NCBI GenBank assembly: GCA_014337915.1
Contig: QUBU01000004.1
Coordinates: 87,371 to 151,370, forward strand
Length of the DNA stretch: 64,000 nt
Source: Gammaproteobacteria bacterium
GTDB taxonomy: Bacteria > Pseudomonadota > Gammaproteobacteria > Steroidobacterales > GCA-2729495
Reading direction: 5' to 3'
The translations under genes and the position numbers were made by a program. Shown here in pieces: positions 8,606 to 19,500 of this stretch. Under the pieces are notes generated by a model, which saw only the letters and a program-made list of their open reading frames with translations, did not search any database and was not told where the DNA came from. Numbering within the stretch: position 1 is the stretch's first letter; each line of letters starts with the position of its first letter.

Positions 8606-9319
8606 TCAGGCTGTCTCGCCAGTGGCCCGGGCGAAGTGCCCATGGCGCAGGAAAAATGCCGTCTGCGAAGCCACCAGCGCCGACAGCAGCATGCCCGTGT
8701 GGCTCACGTCCACTTCGAGGTGGTCCCTGATGCCCGGCAGGCGCGTCTCCTCGACCGCCACGGTGCCATCGTTGGGCGTGGGCAGGTTTTCGATCACCGC
8801 GCCCAGGCCCAGCCCCATGGTGCCGGCAATCACGCCCACCTCGCGCGACCCGCGGTACTCGGCAAGCCCGCCGTTGAGCACCGCCTCGCGCATGGTCGCA
8901 CCGAGGATGTCGAGACCGAAGGGCAGGCTGGCCACCGCCCGGGCAGCAGCACTACCGCGCAGCGGCGAACCCAGGCATACCACCCGCCCCGGCCGTGGAT
9001 CCGGGTAACGCAGCGACGTATGCAGTGCCAGCAGACCACCCAGGCTGTGGCCCACCACGTGCAGCCGGTCGCCCGGTACGGCAGCGATGAAATCGCGCAG
9101 CCGCCGCATGTTGTCCTCTAGCCCGAGCTGGACGGTCGGGTAGCTGTACTGGTGGGGATCGAAGCCGTATTCGTCACGCAACCGACTGCGCAGCCAGCCG
9201 TTCTCCGCCCCCGTCATCCACAGGCCGTGGACGATGACGACCTGGTCGGCCGGGAGTTGCGCCACCGCCGGCCGCGCGCTGGCCAGGGCGCTGGCGAACA
9301 GGAAGTGACGGCGGTTCAC
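8606..9319 (-). CDS. Exported alpha/beta-hydrolase, lipase/esterase-like
   Basis: 237 residues with a GTG start. The N-terminus NRRHFLFASALASARPAVA looks like a short Tat or Sec signal. An oxyanion-hole motif HGLW (about residue 31), the nucleophile elbow GHSLGG (about 90-95), an acidic residue in PNDGTV and a late His in VSHTGML complete an alpha/beta-hydrolase catalytic triad. The family includes triacylglycerol lipases and PGAP1-like esterases; the substrate is unknown. It lies 31 bp downstream of aspS on the same strand and may be read through from it. Confidence 0.82.
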   Translation of the reverse strand: MNRRHFLFASALASARPAVAQLPADQVVIVHGLWMTGAENGWLRSRLRDEYGFDPHQYSYPTVQLGLEDNMRRLRDFIAAVPGDRLHVVGHSLGGLLALHTSLRYPDPRPGRVVCLGSPLRGSAAARAVASLPFGLDILGATMREAVLNGGLAEYRGSREVGVIAGTMGLGLGAVIENLPTPNDGTVAVEETRLPGIRDHLEVDVSHTGMLLSALVASQTAFFLRHGHFARATGETA

Positions 9320-9350
9320 GGCAGCAGCAGCCGGGCCGGCTGGATCCCGC

Positions 9351-11126
9351 TCAGGACTTCGCCTCGGCAGCGCGGATGCGGATGCCGGTTTCCTTCAGCT
9401 GCTGGGCCGAGACCTCGCCGGGGGCATCGGTCATCAGGCAGCTCGCGGTCTGGGTCTTGGGGAAGGCGATGACGTCGCGGATACTCTGCGCACCGGCCAT
9501 CAGCATCACCAGCCGATCGAGGCCGAAGGCGATGCCGCCATGGGGCGGGCAGCCGTAGCGCATGGCCCGCAGCAGGAAGCCGAACTTGCCCTCGGCCTCC
9601 TCGGCCGGCATGCCGAGCACGCGGAACACCGCCGCCTGCATGGCCTCGGTGTGGATGCGGATGGAGCCGCCGCCGATCTCGGTGCCGTTGAGCACCATGT
9701 CGTAGGCACGCGAGAGCGCCTTGCCCGGCGCCGCTTCCAGCTCCTCGGGCGAGGCGACCTTCGGCGCCGTGAAGGGATGGTGCAGGGCCGCCCAGCGCTT
9801 CTCCTGCGGATCCCACTCGAAGCCGGGGAAGTCCACCACCCACAGCGGGCGCCAGCCCTCCGCGACCAGGCCGCGGTCATGGCCGAGCTTGACGCGCAGC
9901 GCGGCCAGCGAGTCGTTCACCACCTTGCGCTTGTCGGCACCGAAGAAGATCAGGTCGCCGGCCGCGGGCCTGAGCCGCTCCAGCAGGCCAGCGAGCGTCG
10001 CGTCGGGCATGAACTTGAGGATCGGTGCCTGCAGGCCCTCACGGCCCTTCGCCGGGTCGTTCACCTTGATGTAGGCGAGGCCCTTCGCGCCGTAGCGGGC
10101 GACGTAGGCGGTGTAGTCGTCGATTTCCTTGCGCGACAGCGCCCCGCCGCCGGGTAGCTTGAGCGCCGCGACGCGGGCGTCGGGGTCGGCCGCAGCCTCG
10201 GCGAAAACCTTGAACTCGATGCCCTGCATCAGGTCGCCGACTTCCACCAGCTCCAGCGGGATGCGCAGGTCCGGGCGGTCGATGCCGTAGCGCTCCACGG
10301 CCTCGGCCCAGGTCATCCGCGGCAGCGGGTCCGGCAGCTCCACGCCCAGGATGGTCCGGAACAGGTCGCGGACCAGCGCCTCCATGACCTTCATGATCTC
10401 GTCCTCGGTCATGAAGGAGGTCTCGATGTCGAGCTGCGTGAACTCCGGCTGGCGGTCGGCACGCAGGTCCTCGTCACGGAAGCAGCGCGCGATCTGGTAG
10501 TAACGGTCGAAGCCCGACATCATCAGCAGCTGCTTGAACAGCTGCGGTGACTGCGGCAGCGCGAAGAACTTGCCGGGATGCGTGCGGCTCGGAACGATGT
10601 AGTCGCGCGCGCCCTCCGGCGTGGTGCGCGTCAGCATTGGCGTCTCGATGTCGATGAAGCCCGCGGCATCGAGGAAGTTGCGCATCGCCTGGGTGACGCG
10701 GTGGCGCAGGCGCAGGCGCGCCGTCATCTCCTCGCGGCGCAGGTCGAGGAAGCGGTACCGCAGGCGCAGGTCCTCGCTGGCGGCCTCGTCGTGGTGGAAC
10801 GGCGGGGTCTCGGCGGCGTTGAGCACGGTCATGGCGCTGGCCACCAGCTCCACCTCGCCGCTCGGCAGCTTCGGGTTGACCGTGCCCTCGGGGCGCCGGC
10901 GCACCGTGCCGGTGACCGTCAGCACGTACTCGCTGCGCACCCGCTCGGCCTCGGCGAACACCGCGGTGGCGTCCGGGTTGGCAACCACCTGCAGCAGGCC
11001 CTCGCGGTCACGCAGGTCGATGAAGATGACGCCGCCATGGTCGCGCCGGCGGTGGACCCAGCCCGCCACGGTGACGGTCTGCCCGACCTGCGCGGCCTTG
11101 ACCTCGCCGCAGTAATGGGTGCGCAT
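9351..11126 (-). CDS. aspS: Aspartyl-tRNA synthetase
   Basis: 591 residues from the ATG at 11126, which gives the usual MRT.YCG start (an upstream GTG at 11141 would add five residues). An N-terminal OB-fold anticodon-binding domain ([22 protein letters not shown] region) is followed by a class II catalytic core with motif 2 ([21 protein letters not shown]), the bacterial GAD insertion domain, and motif 3 near [12 protein letters not shown]. It charges tRNA-Asp. The HGG sequence after the RRRD motif is the form found in non-discriminating enzymes that also charge tRNA-Asn. Confidence 0.97.
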   Translation of the reverse strand: MRTHYCGEVKAAQVGQTVTVAGWVHRRRDHGGVIFIDLRDREGLLQVVANPDATAVFAEAERVRSEYVLTVTGTVRRRPEGTVNPKLPSGEVELVASAMTVLNAAETPPFHHDEAASEDLRLRYRFLDLRREEMTARLRLRHRVTQAMRNFLDAAGFIDIETPMLTRTTPEGARDYIVPSRTHPGKFFALPQSPQLFKQLLMMSGFDRYYQIARCFRDEDLRADRQPEFTQLDIETSFMTEDEIMKVMEALVRDLFRTILGVELPDPLPRMTWAEAVERYGIDRPDLRIPLELVEVGDLMQGIEFKVFAEAAADPDARVAALKLPGGGALSRKEIDDYTAYVARYGAKGLAYIKVNDPAKGREGLQAPILKFMPDATLAGLLERLRPAAGDLIFFGADKRKVVNDSLAALRVKLGHDRGLVAEGWRPLWVVDFPGFEWDPQEKRWAALHHPFTAPKVASPEELEAAPGKALSRAYDMVLNGTEIGGGSIRIHTEAMQAAVFRVLGMPAEEAEGKFGFLLRAMRYGCPPHGGIAFGLDRLVMLMAGAQSIRDVIAFPKTQTASCLMTDAPGEVSAQQLKETGIRIRAAEAKS

Positions 11127-11183
11127 GCCTCGGATGGTCACTGTCAGTCCCTTGTCAGGAAGCCGCCGGGAAGGCGGCGGATG

Positions 11184-11828
11184 TTAAGGAGCGGGTCTGG
11201 AGCGCGCAAGCGCAGCTATTTTCTCGGCTTCCCAGGTCGGCACCACGACCCCCAGGGAAACCACCATCTTCACGGCGGCCTCCACGTCCATGTCGAGGAA
11301 CACCACGTCCTGGCGTGGCACCAGCAGGATGAAGCCCGAGGTCGGGTTGGGCGTGGTCGGCACGAACACGCAGACCACCGGTTCGCTGGTGCGGGCCTGC
11401 ACTTCCGCCAGTTCCGTCGCGGTCAGGAAGCCGATGGAGTAGATGCCCTTGCGCGGGTATTCGATCAGCACCACCTGCTTGAAGGACTGGCCGCTGTCGC
11501 CGAGGATCACCTCGGTGAAGCTCTTGGCCCCGCCGTAGATGGAGCGCACCAGCGGGATGCGTTGCAGGACGGCGTCCCAGCCGCGCAGCAGCCGGCGGCC
11601 GACCAGGTTTGCGGCCAGCATGCCGGTGAGATACACCACCAGGCCGGTCAGCACGATGCCGAGGCCCGGGATGCGGAAGCCGATGAGGTACTCGGGGCGG
11701 AGATGCTCCGGCAGCAGCACCAGCGTCTCGTCCATCAGGTCGACGACGAGCTTGAGGATCAGGAAGGTGACGCCAGCCGGGATCCAGACGAGGAGCCCCG
11801 CCACCAGGTAACGCTGTGCGGGTTTCAT
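11184..11828 (-). CDS. DUF502 family inner membrane protein
   Basis: 214 residues. Two hydrophobic segments near the N-terminus (about residues 7-27 and 52-76) are separated by a charged loop. The soluble C-terminal part has the family hallmarks IPLVRSIYGGAKSFTEVI and VCVFVPTTPNPTSGFILLVP. Function is unknown. Its place between a zinc-ribbon gene and aspS is common in gammaproteobacteria, and the 57-bp gap to aspS suggests co-transcription. Confidence 0.9.
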   Translation of the reverse strand: MKPAQRYLVAGLLVWIPAGVTFLILKLVVDLMDETLVLLPEHLRPEYLIGFRIPGLGIVLTGLVVYLTGMLAANLVGRRLLRGWDAVLQRIPLVRSIYGGAKSFTEVILGDSGQSFKQVVLIEYPRKGIYSIGFLTATELAEVQARTSEPVVCVFVPTTPNPTSGFILLVPRQDVVFLDMDVEAAVKMVVSLGVVVPTWEAEKIAALARSRPAP

Positions 11829-11896
11829 GTGGTGCCAGGCAACCGGGGATCAGGGCCGCTATGGTCGCGCATGGGCTGGCAGCCGGCAACCCGGGT

Positions 11897-12298
11897 TCAG
11901 TCCGCTGCGGCCGCCCTGCCCCCGCTGCCCCGCTTCTTCCTGGCAGGCCCGGCCTTGGCCGGCTTGTCAGCCGCGGCGGCTTTGTCGGCCTTCTCGGCCT
12001 TCTCGGGCTTCCCGGTCGTCTCCGCCTTGCTGGGGCCCGCGTCCTTGTCGGCCGCGGCGCCATCGGCTGCCGGCCTGGCCTCCGTGGCGTCGGCCAGCCG
12101 CTTCTTGCGGTCCTTGTCGGTCTTGAAGTCGGTCTCGTACCAGCCCGTGCCCTTGAGGCGGAACTGCGGCGCCGAGACCAGCCGCTTCAGGCGCAACGCG
12201 CCGCATTCCGGGCACTTGCGCAGCGGACTGTCGCTGACCTTCTGGAGCGCATCGAATTCGTGCCCGCACTTCTGGCAGGCGTACTCGTAGATCGGCAC
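11897..12298 (-). CDS. FmdB-type zinc-ribbon protein with Lys/Ala-rich tail
   Basis: 133 residues from a GTG start preceded by a GAGGAG site. The first 45 residues form a FmdB zinc ribbon with two Cys pairs (CQKCG and CPECG). Residues after about 70 are a low-complexity tail of Ala, Lys, Asp and Pro ending in a basic patch, which looks disordered and nucleic-acid friendly. FmdB ribbons are putative regulators with no firm role. The next gene upstream, at 12335-12598, encodes a second FmdB protein with a very different tail, so the pair looks like a tandem duplication. Confidence 0.88.
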   Translation of the reverse strand: MPIYEYACQKCGHEFDALQKVSDSPLRKCPECGALRLKRLVSAPQFRLKGTGWYETDFKTDKDRKKRLADATEARPAADGAAADKDAGPSKAETTGKPEKAEKADKAAAADKPAKAGPARKKRGSGGRAAAAD

Positions 12299-12334
12299 CG
12301 GTCACTCCTCAAACAATGATGGCGGCCCGCCGGC

Positions 12335-12598
12335 TCAGTGCTTGTGGCCGCAGCCCGGGCCGTGGCTGTGGGTATGCCCGCCGTGGGAATGGGAGTGGCC
12401 GTGGTCGTGGGAGTGGGCGGCCGGCTTCTTCGCGCCCTCCTTGTGCTTGCCCTTGACCTGGAAGGCCGGCGTGGAGACCAGCTTCTCCAGCGCGGCCTTG
12501 CCGCACTCGGGGCACTCGGTCAGCGCCGCCTCACCGAGCTTCTGCAGGGCGTCGAAGGCGTGGCCGCAGTGTTTGCAGCGGTAGTCGAAAATCGGCAT
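12335..12598 (-). CDS. FmdB-type zinc-ribbon protein with His-rich tail
   Basis: 87 residues. The N-terminus MPIFDYRCKHCGHAFDALQK and the second pair CPECG make an FmdB zinc ribbon very like that of the neighbouring 133-residue protein. After a lysine-rich linker, the last 26 residues contain about eleven histidines in HS/HG repeats and end in CGHKH. Such tails bind zinc, nickel or cobalt in metallochaperones, so metal storage or sensing is possible but not shown. It sits between clpB and its paralogue on the same strand. Confidence 0.88.
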   Translation of the reverse strand: MPIFDYRCKHCGHAFDALQKLGEAALTECPECGKAALEKLVSTPAFQVKGKHKEGAKKPAAHSHDHGHSHSHGGHTHSHGPGCGHKH

Positions 12599-12601
12599 GT
12601 C

Positions 12602-15238
<2,637 letters not shown>

Positions 15239-15270
15239 GGGGCGGGCTCCGGGCAACGCATTGTGCCCAG

Positions 15271-15300
15271 AACATGGGGCCCCGGGGGCGGATTTTCAAC
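15271..15300 (-). promoter_or_regulatory. Sigma-32 heat-shock promoter of clpB
   Basis: On the minus strand, GTTGAAA (15300-15294), a 14-base spacer and CCCCATGTT (15279-15271) match the sigma-32 consensus CTTGAAA-N13/15-CCCCATNT at nearly every position. The -10 box ends 32 bases before the clpB ATG, leaving room for a short leader. The position directly in front of a known heat-shock gene makes this assignment strong. Confidence 0.85.
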
Positions 15301-15317
15301 GCCTGCCGCAGGATCAC

Positions 15318-15450
15318 GGTGCCGGTGTTACGGTTTCGGTTGCGGAACCCGGGACAGTGTCCAGAATCGGGGACAGTTACCGATTTCCAGGCCGCAGTGG
15401 CCTGGTTACGGACTCACCGGAAAATCGGTAACTGTCCCCGACCCGGACAC
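15318..15450. repeat. Palindromic repeat, type A, degenerate copy (A1)
   Basis: An inner inverted repeat pairs 15369-15388 with 15419-15438; both arms contain the GGGGACAGTTACCGATT core. Extended pairing continues with mismatches out to 15357-15450. A further partial left arm, 15318-15358, resembles the outer arm of copy A2 (GGTGCCGGTGTTACGG start), so this copy is composite or eroded. It lies between the end of the GFA gene and the clpB promoter. The loop sequence is also related to that of A2. Confidence 0.8.
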
Positions 15451-15455
15451 CCCAT

Positions 15456-15884
15456 CTACTCCGGCACCGCCTGGCCGGAACCGCCCAGTTCCGCCGGGAA
15501 GTCCCGCAGCTTCGGCAGCCCGTCCCGGATCCGCAGCACGGCCTCGGCATAGTTGACGTGAACGGCGGGCGCGAACGCTACGCCGGGAATCGTCGCGGCG
15601 AATACGTCCGTCAGGCCCAATGCCGGGTGCTCGGTGAGCAGGTGGCCACCACAGCGTGTGCAGTACTGGCGATCGCTGTTGCCGGACTTGTTGAAGCGAC
15701 CGATTAAGTCGCTGCCGCGGGTGATCCTGACGTTTGCCGGCTTCCAGAGCGTGAACGCGTTGACCGGCCCGGCGGACCAGGAACGGCAGGACTCACAATG
15801 GCAGTAGCCCATCGCTTCCGGCGCACCGGTGACCTCGATCGACACGGCGCCGCAGAAGCAGCTGCCGCTGTGTACTTCGGACAT
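15456..15884 (-). CDS. GFA family (glutathione-dependent formaldehyde-activating-like) zinc protein
   Basis: 142 residues from the ATG at 15884, with an AGGAG site ahead. The Cys pattern of the GFA/CENP-V fold is present: GSCFCGAVS (about residues 7-15), YCHCESCR (about 27-34) and CTRCGGHL (about 75-82). Members bind zinc and some act on S-hydroxymethyl-glutathione or other thiol adducts, but the activity of most is unknown. The tautomerase gene lies 88 bp upstream on the same strand, so the two are probably co-transcribed. Confidence 0.9.
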   Translation of the reverse strand: MSEVHSGSCFCGAVSIEVTGAPEAMGYCHCESCRSWSAGPVNAFTLWKPANVRITRGSDLIGRFNKSGNSDRQYCTRCGGHLLTEHPALGLTDVFAATIPGVAFAPAVHVNYAEAVLRIRDGLPKLRDFPAELGGSGQAVPE

Positions 15885-15972
15885 CTCGTTCTCCTGGTGT
15901 TGAGCGCAGAGCTGGACTCCCGGGCGATGGACGGCACCCGCCCCTCCGGTGCCGGCCACCGCCCGGGGCTGG

Positions 15973-16197
15973 TCATGCCGCCCTGCCGGCGGCGAGCGCG
16001 TGGACGTCGGATGCCGCGAGGGCCTTGCCGCCGATCGCCCAGTCCCCGCCCTCAAACTCCTTGATGCGGACCCAGGTGACCGGGCGCATGCTCTCGCCCT
16101 CGACCTCGAGCATCGCCTTCGTGACCCTGTCGATGAGCTCGCGCTTCTGCTTCGCGGTGAATACGTCCTTGATGACATCGATGGTGACCAGTGGCAT
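15973..16197 (-). CDS. 4-oxalocrotonate tautomerase family protein
   Basis: 74 residues starting MPLVTIDVI, where the Pro after the initiator Met is the catalytic base of this superfamily. The middle ([12 protein letters not shown]) and the VTWVRIKEF strand fit the fold; an AAAGGAG site precedes the ATG. The family isomerises unsaturated keto acids, but many members have unknown substrates. It is divergent from the regulator gene at 16352 and shares its upstream region, so it may be that regulator's target. Confidence 0.85.
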   Translation of the reverse strand: MPLVTIDVIKDVFTAKQKRELIDRVTKAMLEVEGESMRPVTWVRIKEFEGGDWAIGGKALAASDVHALAAGRAA

Positions 16198-16351
16198 GTG
16201 GGTTCTCCTTTGGCTGTGGTTGCCGGCGCCGGAACCATTCCGTCGCCGGTGATGCCAGCGTCGTGGTTTGCGGCCGCGGCTGCTTGGACATCGCCTGGAG
16301 AAATCCTGGAGACTTCCGGGAGACTAATGGGACTTTGCCGGTGCGCAGGCT

Positions 16352-17923
16352 ATGCTGCTCCCCATGATCTACCGCTTCGGCGACTTCGAGCTGGATATCG
16401 CCAGGGCGGAACTGCGCGCCGCCGGCGAGCTCCGGCCGCTGGAACCGCAGGTCTTTTCCCTGCTCGCACTGCTGGTCGAGAATCGCGAGCGGCTGCTGTC
16501 GCGCGACGAGATCATCGAGAAGGTCTGGGACGGGCGCATCGTCTCCGATGCAGCGGTCGCCAGCCGCATCAAGTCGGCGCGTCAGGCGCTGGGTGATGAC
16601 GGCCAGGCACAGCGCTTCATCAGGACGGTCCAGAAGAAGGGTTTCCGCTTCGTCGCCGAGGCCAGCGTCGTGCGCAGCAGCGCGACGCTGGCGACGGGAC
16701 CGGCCAATGCCGGTGACCTGCCAGCGACGGAGAGCACCAGGCCGTCGATCGCGGTGCTGCCGTTCCGCCTCGCCGGAAGCCCGGACGCGCATGCAGCCAT
16801 CGGCGATGCGCTGGCCGATGAGCTGATCATCGACCTGGCGCGCCTGCGCTGGCTGTTCGTCACGGCCCGCGGCTCCACCTTCCGCCTGCGCGAACCAGAT
16901 GCCGACATTGGCGCCATCGGCCGGCTGCTCGGCGTGCGCTACTGCCTGCAGGGATCGGTCGAGGTCACTGGCGCCAGGCTCGGCGTTTCAGCCAGCCTCG
17001 TCGATACCCGCAATGACGGCATCATCTGGGCTGAGCGCTTTTCCCGGGCGATCGACGATGTCAACCAGCTGCTCGCCGATGTGGGCGCCCAGATCCTCGC
17101 TGCGCTGGAAGTGCAGATTCCGCTGCACGAGGCCGCGTTGGCAAGAACCGCCGCGATCGAAAACCTCGATGCCTGGTCGGCCTATCATCTCGGCCTGCAG
17201 CATATGTACCGCTTCAACCGCGAGGATAACGCGGCGGCGAGCGCGCTGTTCAGGCAGGCGGTAACGCTGGATCCGCGCTTCGCGCGTGCCCATGCGGGGC
17301 TGTCGTTCGTGCATTTCCAGACCGCGTTCATGCGGCACACGAACGACGTCGCAGGCGAGATCCGGCTCGCGCGCCGCTGCGCCGAGCGTGGCCTGGGTCT
17401 CGACCCGCTGGATCCCTTCATCAATTTCACCATGGGGCGCAGCTTCTGGCTCGATGGCGACCTCGCGAGCGCACTCGTCTGGCTCGAGCGCGCGACGTCG
17501 ATCAGCCCCAACTATGCCCAGGGCATCTATGCCCGCGCCTGGACCGAAACGCTGGCCGGACAGGGCATCGAGGGTCGCCGCCACGTGGATCTGGCGATGC
17601 GCCTCAGCCCGCTCGATCCGCTCTACTACGCAATGCTCGGAACCCGCGCCTTCACCCACATGCTGCTGGGCGAGGATGCCGAGGCCGCCGCCTGGGCCGA
17701 GCGTGCCGCGCGATCACCAGGTGCGCATGTGCTGATCGCCATGATCGCCGCCGCGGCACACAGTCTCGCCGGCGACCAGGCCCGCGCCGCCGCCTGGGCA
17801 GCCAATGTGCGCGAACGCAACCCGGCATTGACCAGGCAGGACTTCTTCCGCGCATTCCCGATACGGGTCGACGCGGCGCGGGAGCGCATCGCAGAATCGC
17901 TGCTGCGCCTGGGCCTACTCTGA
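16352..17923 (+). CDS. CadC/ToxR-like winged-helix regulator with TolB-like and TPR domains, no membrane segment
   Basis: 523 residues (the start may instead be ATG 16364, giving MIYRFGDFELD). Residues about 5-100 form an OmpR/ToxR-type winged helix, ending with RFIRTVQKKGFRFVAE. Residues about 130-250 (SIAVLPF...DALADELIIDLAR) form the nucleotide-cyclase-associated TolB-like domain. The rest is a TPR-like helical repeat region. Unlike CadC, no transmembrane helix separates the domains, so the protein should be cytoplasmic. It is divergent from the tautomerase-GFA pair and ends 9 bp before palindrome A2. The signal it senses is unknown. Confidence 0.85.
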   Translation: MLLPMIYRFGDFELDIARAELRAAGELRPLEPQVFSLLALLVENRERLLSRDEIIEKVWDGRIVSDAAVASRIKSARQALGDDGQAQRFIRTVQKKGFRFVAEASVVRSSATLATGPANAGDLPATESTRPSIAVLPFRLAGSPDAHAAIGDALADELIIDLARLRWLFVTARGSTFRLREPDADIGAIGRLLGVRYCLQGSVEVTGARLGVSASLVDTRNDGIIWAERFSRAIDDVNQLLADVGAQILAALEVQIPLHEAALARTAAIENLDAWSAYHLGLQHMYRFNREDNAAASALFRQAVTLDPRFARAHAGLSFVHFQTAFMRHTNDVAGEIRLARRCAERGLGLDPLDPFINFTMGRSFWLDGDLASALVWLERATSISPNYAQGIYARAWTETLAGQGIEGRRHVDLAMRLSPLDPLYYAMLGTRAFTHMLLGEDAEAAAWAERAARSPGAHVLIAMIAAAAHSLAGDQARAAAWAANVRERNPALTRQDFFRAFPIRVDAARERIAESLLRLGLL

Positions 17924-17932
17924 CCTTAACAA

Positions 17933-18067
17933 GGTGCCGGTGTTACGGTTACGGTTACGGAATTGGGGACAGTTACCGATTGCCAGGTCGCAGTGCCTTG
18001 GTCACGGGCTCGCCAGGAAATCGGTAACTGTCCCCAATTCCGTAACCGTAACCGTAACACCGGCACC
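17933..18067. repeat. Palindromic repeat, type A, perfect copy (A2)
   Basis: 135 bp with a perfect 49-bp inverted repeat: 17933-17981 pairs with 18019-18067 around a 37-base loop. Each arm starts GGTGCCGGTG, carries three tandem GTTACG-like hexamers, then GAATT and GGGGACAGTTACCGATT. It fills the gap between two converging genes, leaving about 9 bp on each side, and would form a very stable hairpin in either transcript. It looks like a MITE or REP-type element; there is no coding capacity inside. Confidence 0.9.
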
Positions 18068-18075
18068 ATCATCCA

Positions 18076-18711
18076 TCATTCACGGCTGGCGCGGAGGATG
18101 GATTGTGCCTTCTCGGTATCGGTGAGGGAGGCTGTCGCGGGATCGAGGAAGACAGCGTGGGCCTTGAGCGCCAGGACGGCGATGCCGGTCGGGGCGGTGG
18201 GTGCGCAAAGGCCGGGGAATGCCTGCCAGCGGTCGCGGATGAAGGCGGCAGCGGCACGTACAGCGTCATGCCGGCGCCGCGCGTCGTCATCACGGTAGCT
18301 GAAGCGCCAGGCGTGGACGCGCTGGTTGATGACGCGCCTTTCCGGTCCGCCGGCCTCGATGCCGGCCGCGGCGAAGATCCGGCAGTCATAGTCGCGGCAG
18401 GTCTGCGGCCGGTCGGCATAGATCGTGCAGCGCCCGGCCTCGAGCATCGGACATTCACCCGTGGGCCCGTAGCCAATCATCAACTGGCCCGCCGGCTGGT
18501 CCGGCGCACTGGCAAGCGCCGTGGCCGGAACCCGCGCGCGCGCCGCGTGGTCCTCGGGGCGCAGCGGGATGTAGTAGGACGACACGCAGCAACCCACGCA
18601 GTCGCCGCAGGGAACCTCGATCCCCGCATCCCCGCGCAACGAGGCGATGATCGCCTGCAGCCAGGCCGCGAACTCGCCGGCGTCGATCGTCGCTTCCGTA
18701 TCGTGCTGCAT
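18076..18711 (-). CDS. YkgJ-family cysteine cluster protein
   Basis: 211 residues from the ATG at 18711. The YkgJ Cys cluster is visible: CGDCVGCC (about residues 36-43), then GECPMLEAGRCTIYADRPQTCRDYDCR (about 85-112). This pattern binds zinc or an Fe-S cluster in the family, whose role is unknown. The gene lies 43 bp downstream of pgeF on the same strand and is probably read with it. The C-terminal third is helical and not informative. Confidence 0.85.
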   Translation of the reverse strand: MQHDTEATIDAGEFAAWLQAIIASLRGDAGIEVPCGDCVGCCVSSYYIPLRPEDHAARARVPATALASAPDQPAGQLMIGYGPTGECPMLEAGRCTIYADRPQTCRDYDCRIFAAAGIEAGGPERRVINQRVHAWRFSYRDDDARRRHDAVRAAAAFIRDRWQAFPGLCAPTAPTGIAVLALKAHAVFLDPATASLTDTEKAQSILRASRE

Positions 18712-18754
18712 CAGCAAGACCCGCGATCCACCGGCGCGACCGCCATGGCGAACC

Positions 18755-19495
18755 TCAGGGCCCGAGCCAGACCAGGCTGGCCTGCCGGCCGCAGTTCCCG
18801 TCGCGGCGGTGGGAGAAGAAGCGTTGCGGATCCGCGTGGGTGCAGAGGTTGCCGCCATGGACCTGGCGGACACCCGCCGCCGCAAGCCGCAGGCGGGCGA
18901 GCCCCGGCAGGTCGAGCTGCCAGCGGCCGCGCGCGTTGGCGGTGAAGCCAGCAGCCGCCTGCGGGTCGTTGGCGAGGAACGCGGAGCGGACGTCATCACC
19001 CACCTCGTAGGCAGCCGCGCCGATGGCCGGGCCGATCCAGGCCAGCAGGTCGCCGGCCCGCACGCCGCTCGCCACCAGCGCCGCCACCGTGGCCTCGAGC
19101 ACGCCGCCTGCCAGCCCGCGCCAGCCGGCATGGGCCGCCGCGACCCGGCTGCCGGCGACATCGCAGAACAGCACCGGCAGGCAATCGGCGGTCAGTACCA
19201 CACAAGCCGTGCCGGCTGCCGCAGCGATCATGGCATCGGCCTCTGGATCGGATGCAGCGGTGGCCGCATCGGCCACCGCGGTGCCATGCACCTGGCGCAG
19301 CCAGCGCGGCCTGCTCGCCAGGCCCAGCGCGGCGGCCAGGCGGCGGCGGTTCTCGGCGACGGCATCGGGATCATCGCCGACGTGGTCGCCGAGATTGAGG
19401 CTGCGATAGACACCGCTGCTGACACCCCCACCGCGCGTGGTCGCCACCGCGTGCACGCGAGGCGGAGCCGGCCAGTCGGGTGCGACCAGGTCCAT
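18755..19495 (-). CDS. pgeF: Peptidoglycan editing factor PgeF (laccase domain, purine nucleoside phosphorylase-like)
   Basis: 246 residues from the ATG at 19495, six bases after the rluD stop codon. It has the metal-binding signature of the family: LRQVHG (His), LTADCLPVLFCD (Cys, about residue 106) and AAHAGWRGL (His). Family members act as cytoplasmic amidases correcting peptidoglycan precursors with L-Ser in place of L-Ala, and some cleave purine nucleosides. The rluD-pgeF order next to a divergent bamD is conserved in gammaproteobacteria. Confidence 0.92.
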   Translation of the reverse strand: MDLVAPDWPAPPRVHAVATTRGGGVSSGVYRSLNLGDHVGDDPDAVAENRRRLAAALGLASRPRWLRQVHGTAVADAATAASDPEADAMIAAAAGTACVVLTADCLPVLFCDVAGSRVAAAHAGWRGLAGGVLEATVAALVASGVRAGDLLAWIGPAIGAAAYEVGDDVRSAFLANDPQAAAGFTANARGRWQLDLPGLARLRLAAAGVRQVHGGNLCTHADPQRFFSHRRDGNCGRQASLVWLGP

Positions 19496-19500
19496 CCCGG

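Noticed and set aside
7050..9008. 652-residue open frame on the plus strand
   Set aside because: It is antisense to the MFS and lipase genes, is rich in Gly/Ala/His/Asp/Glu as expected from a shadow frame in GC-rich DNA, and matches no known fold.
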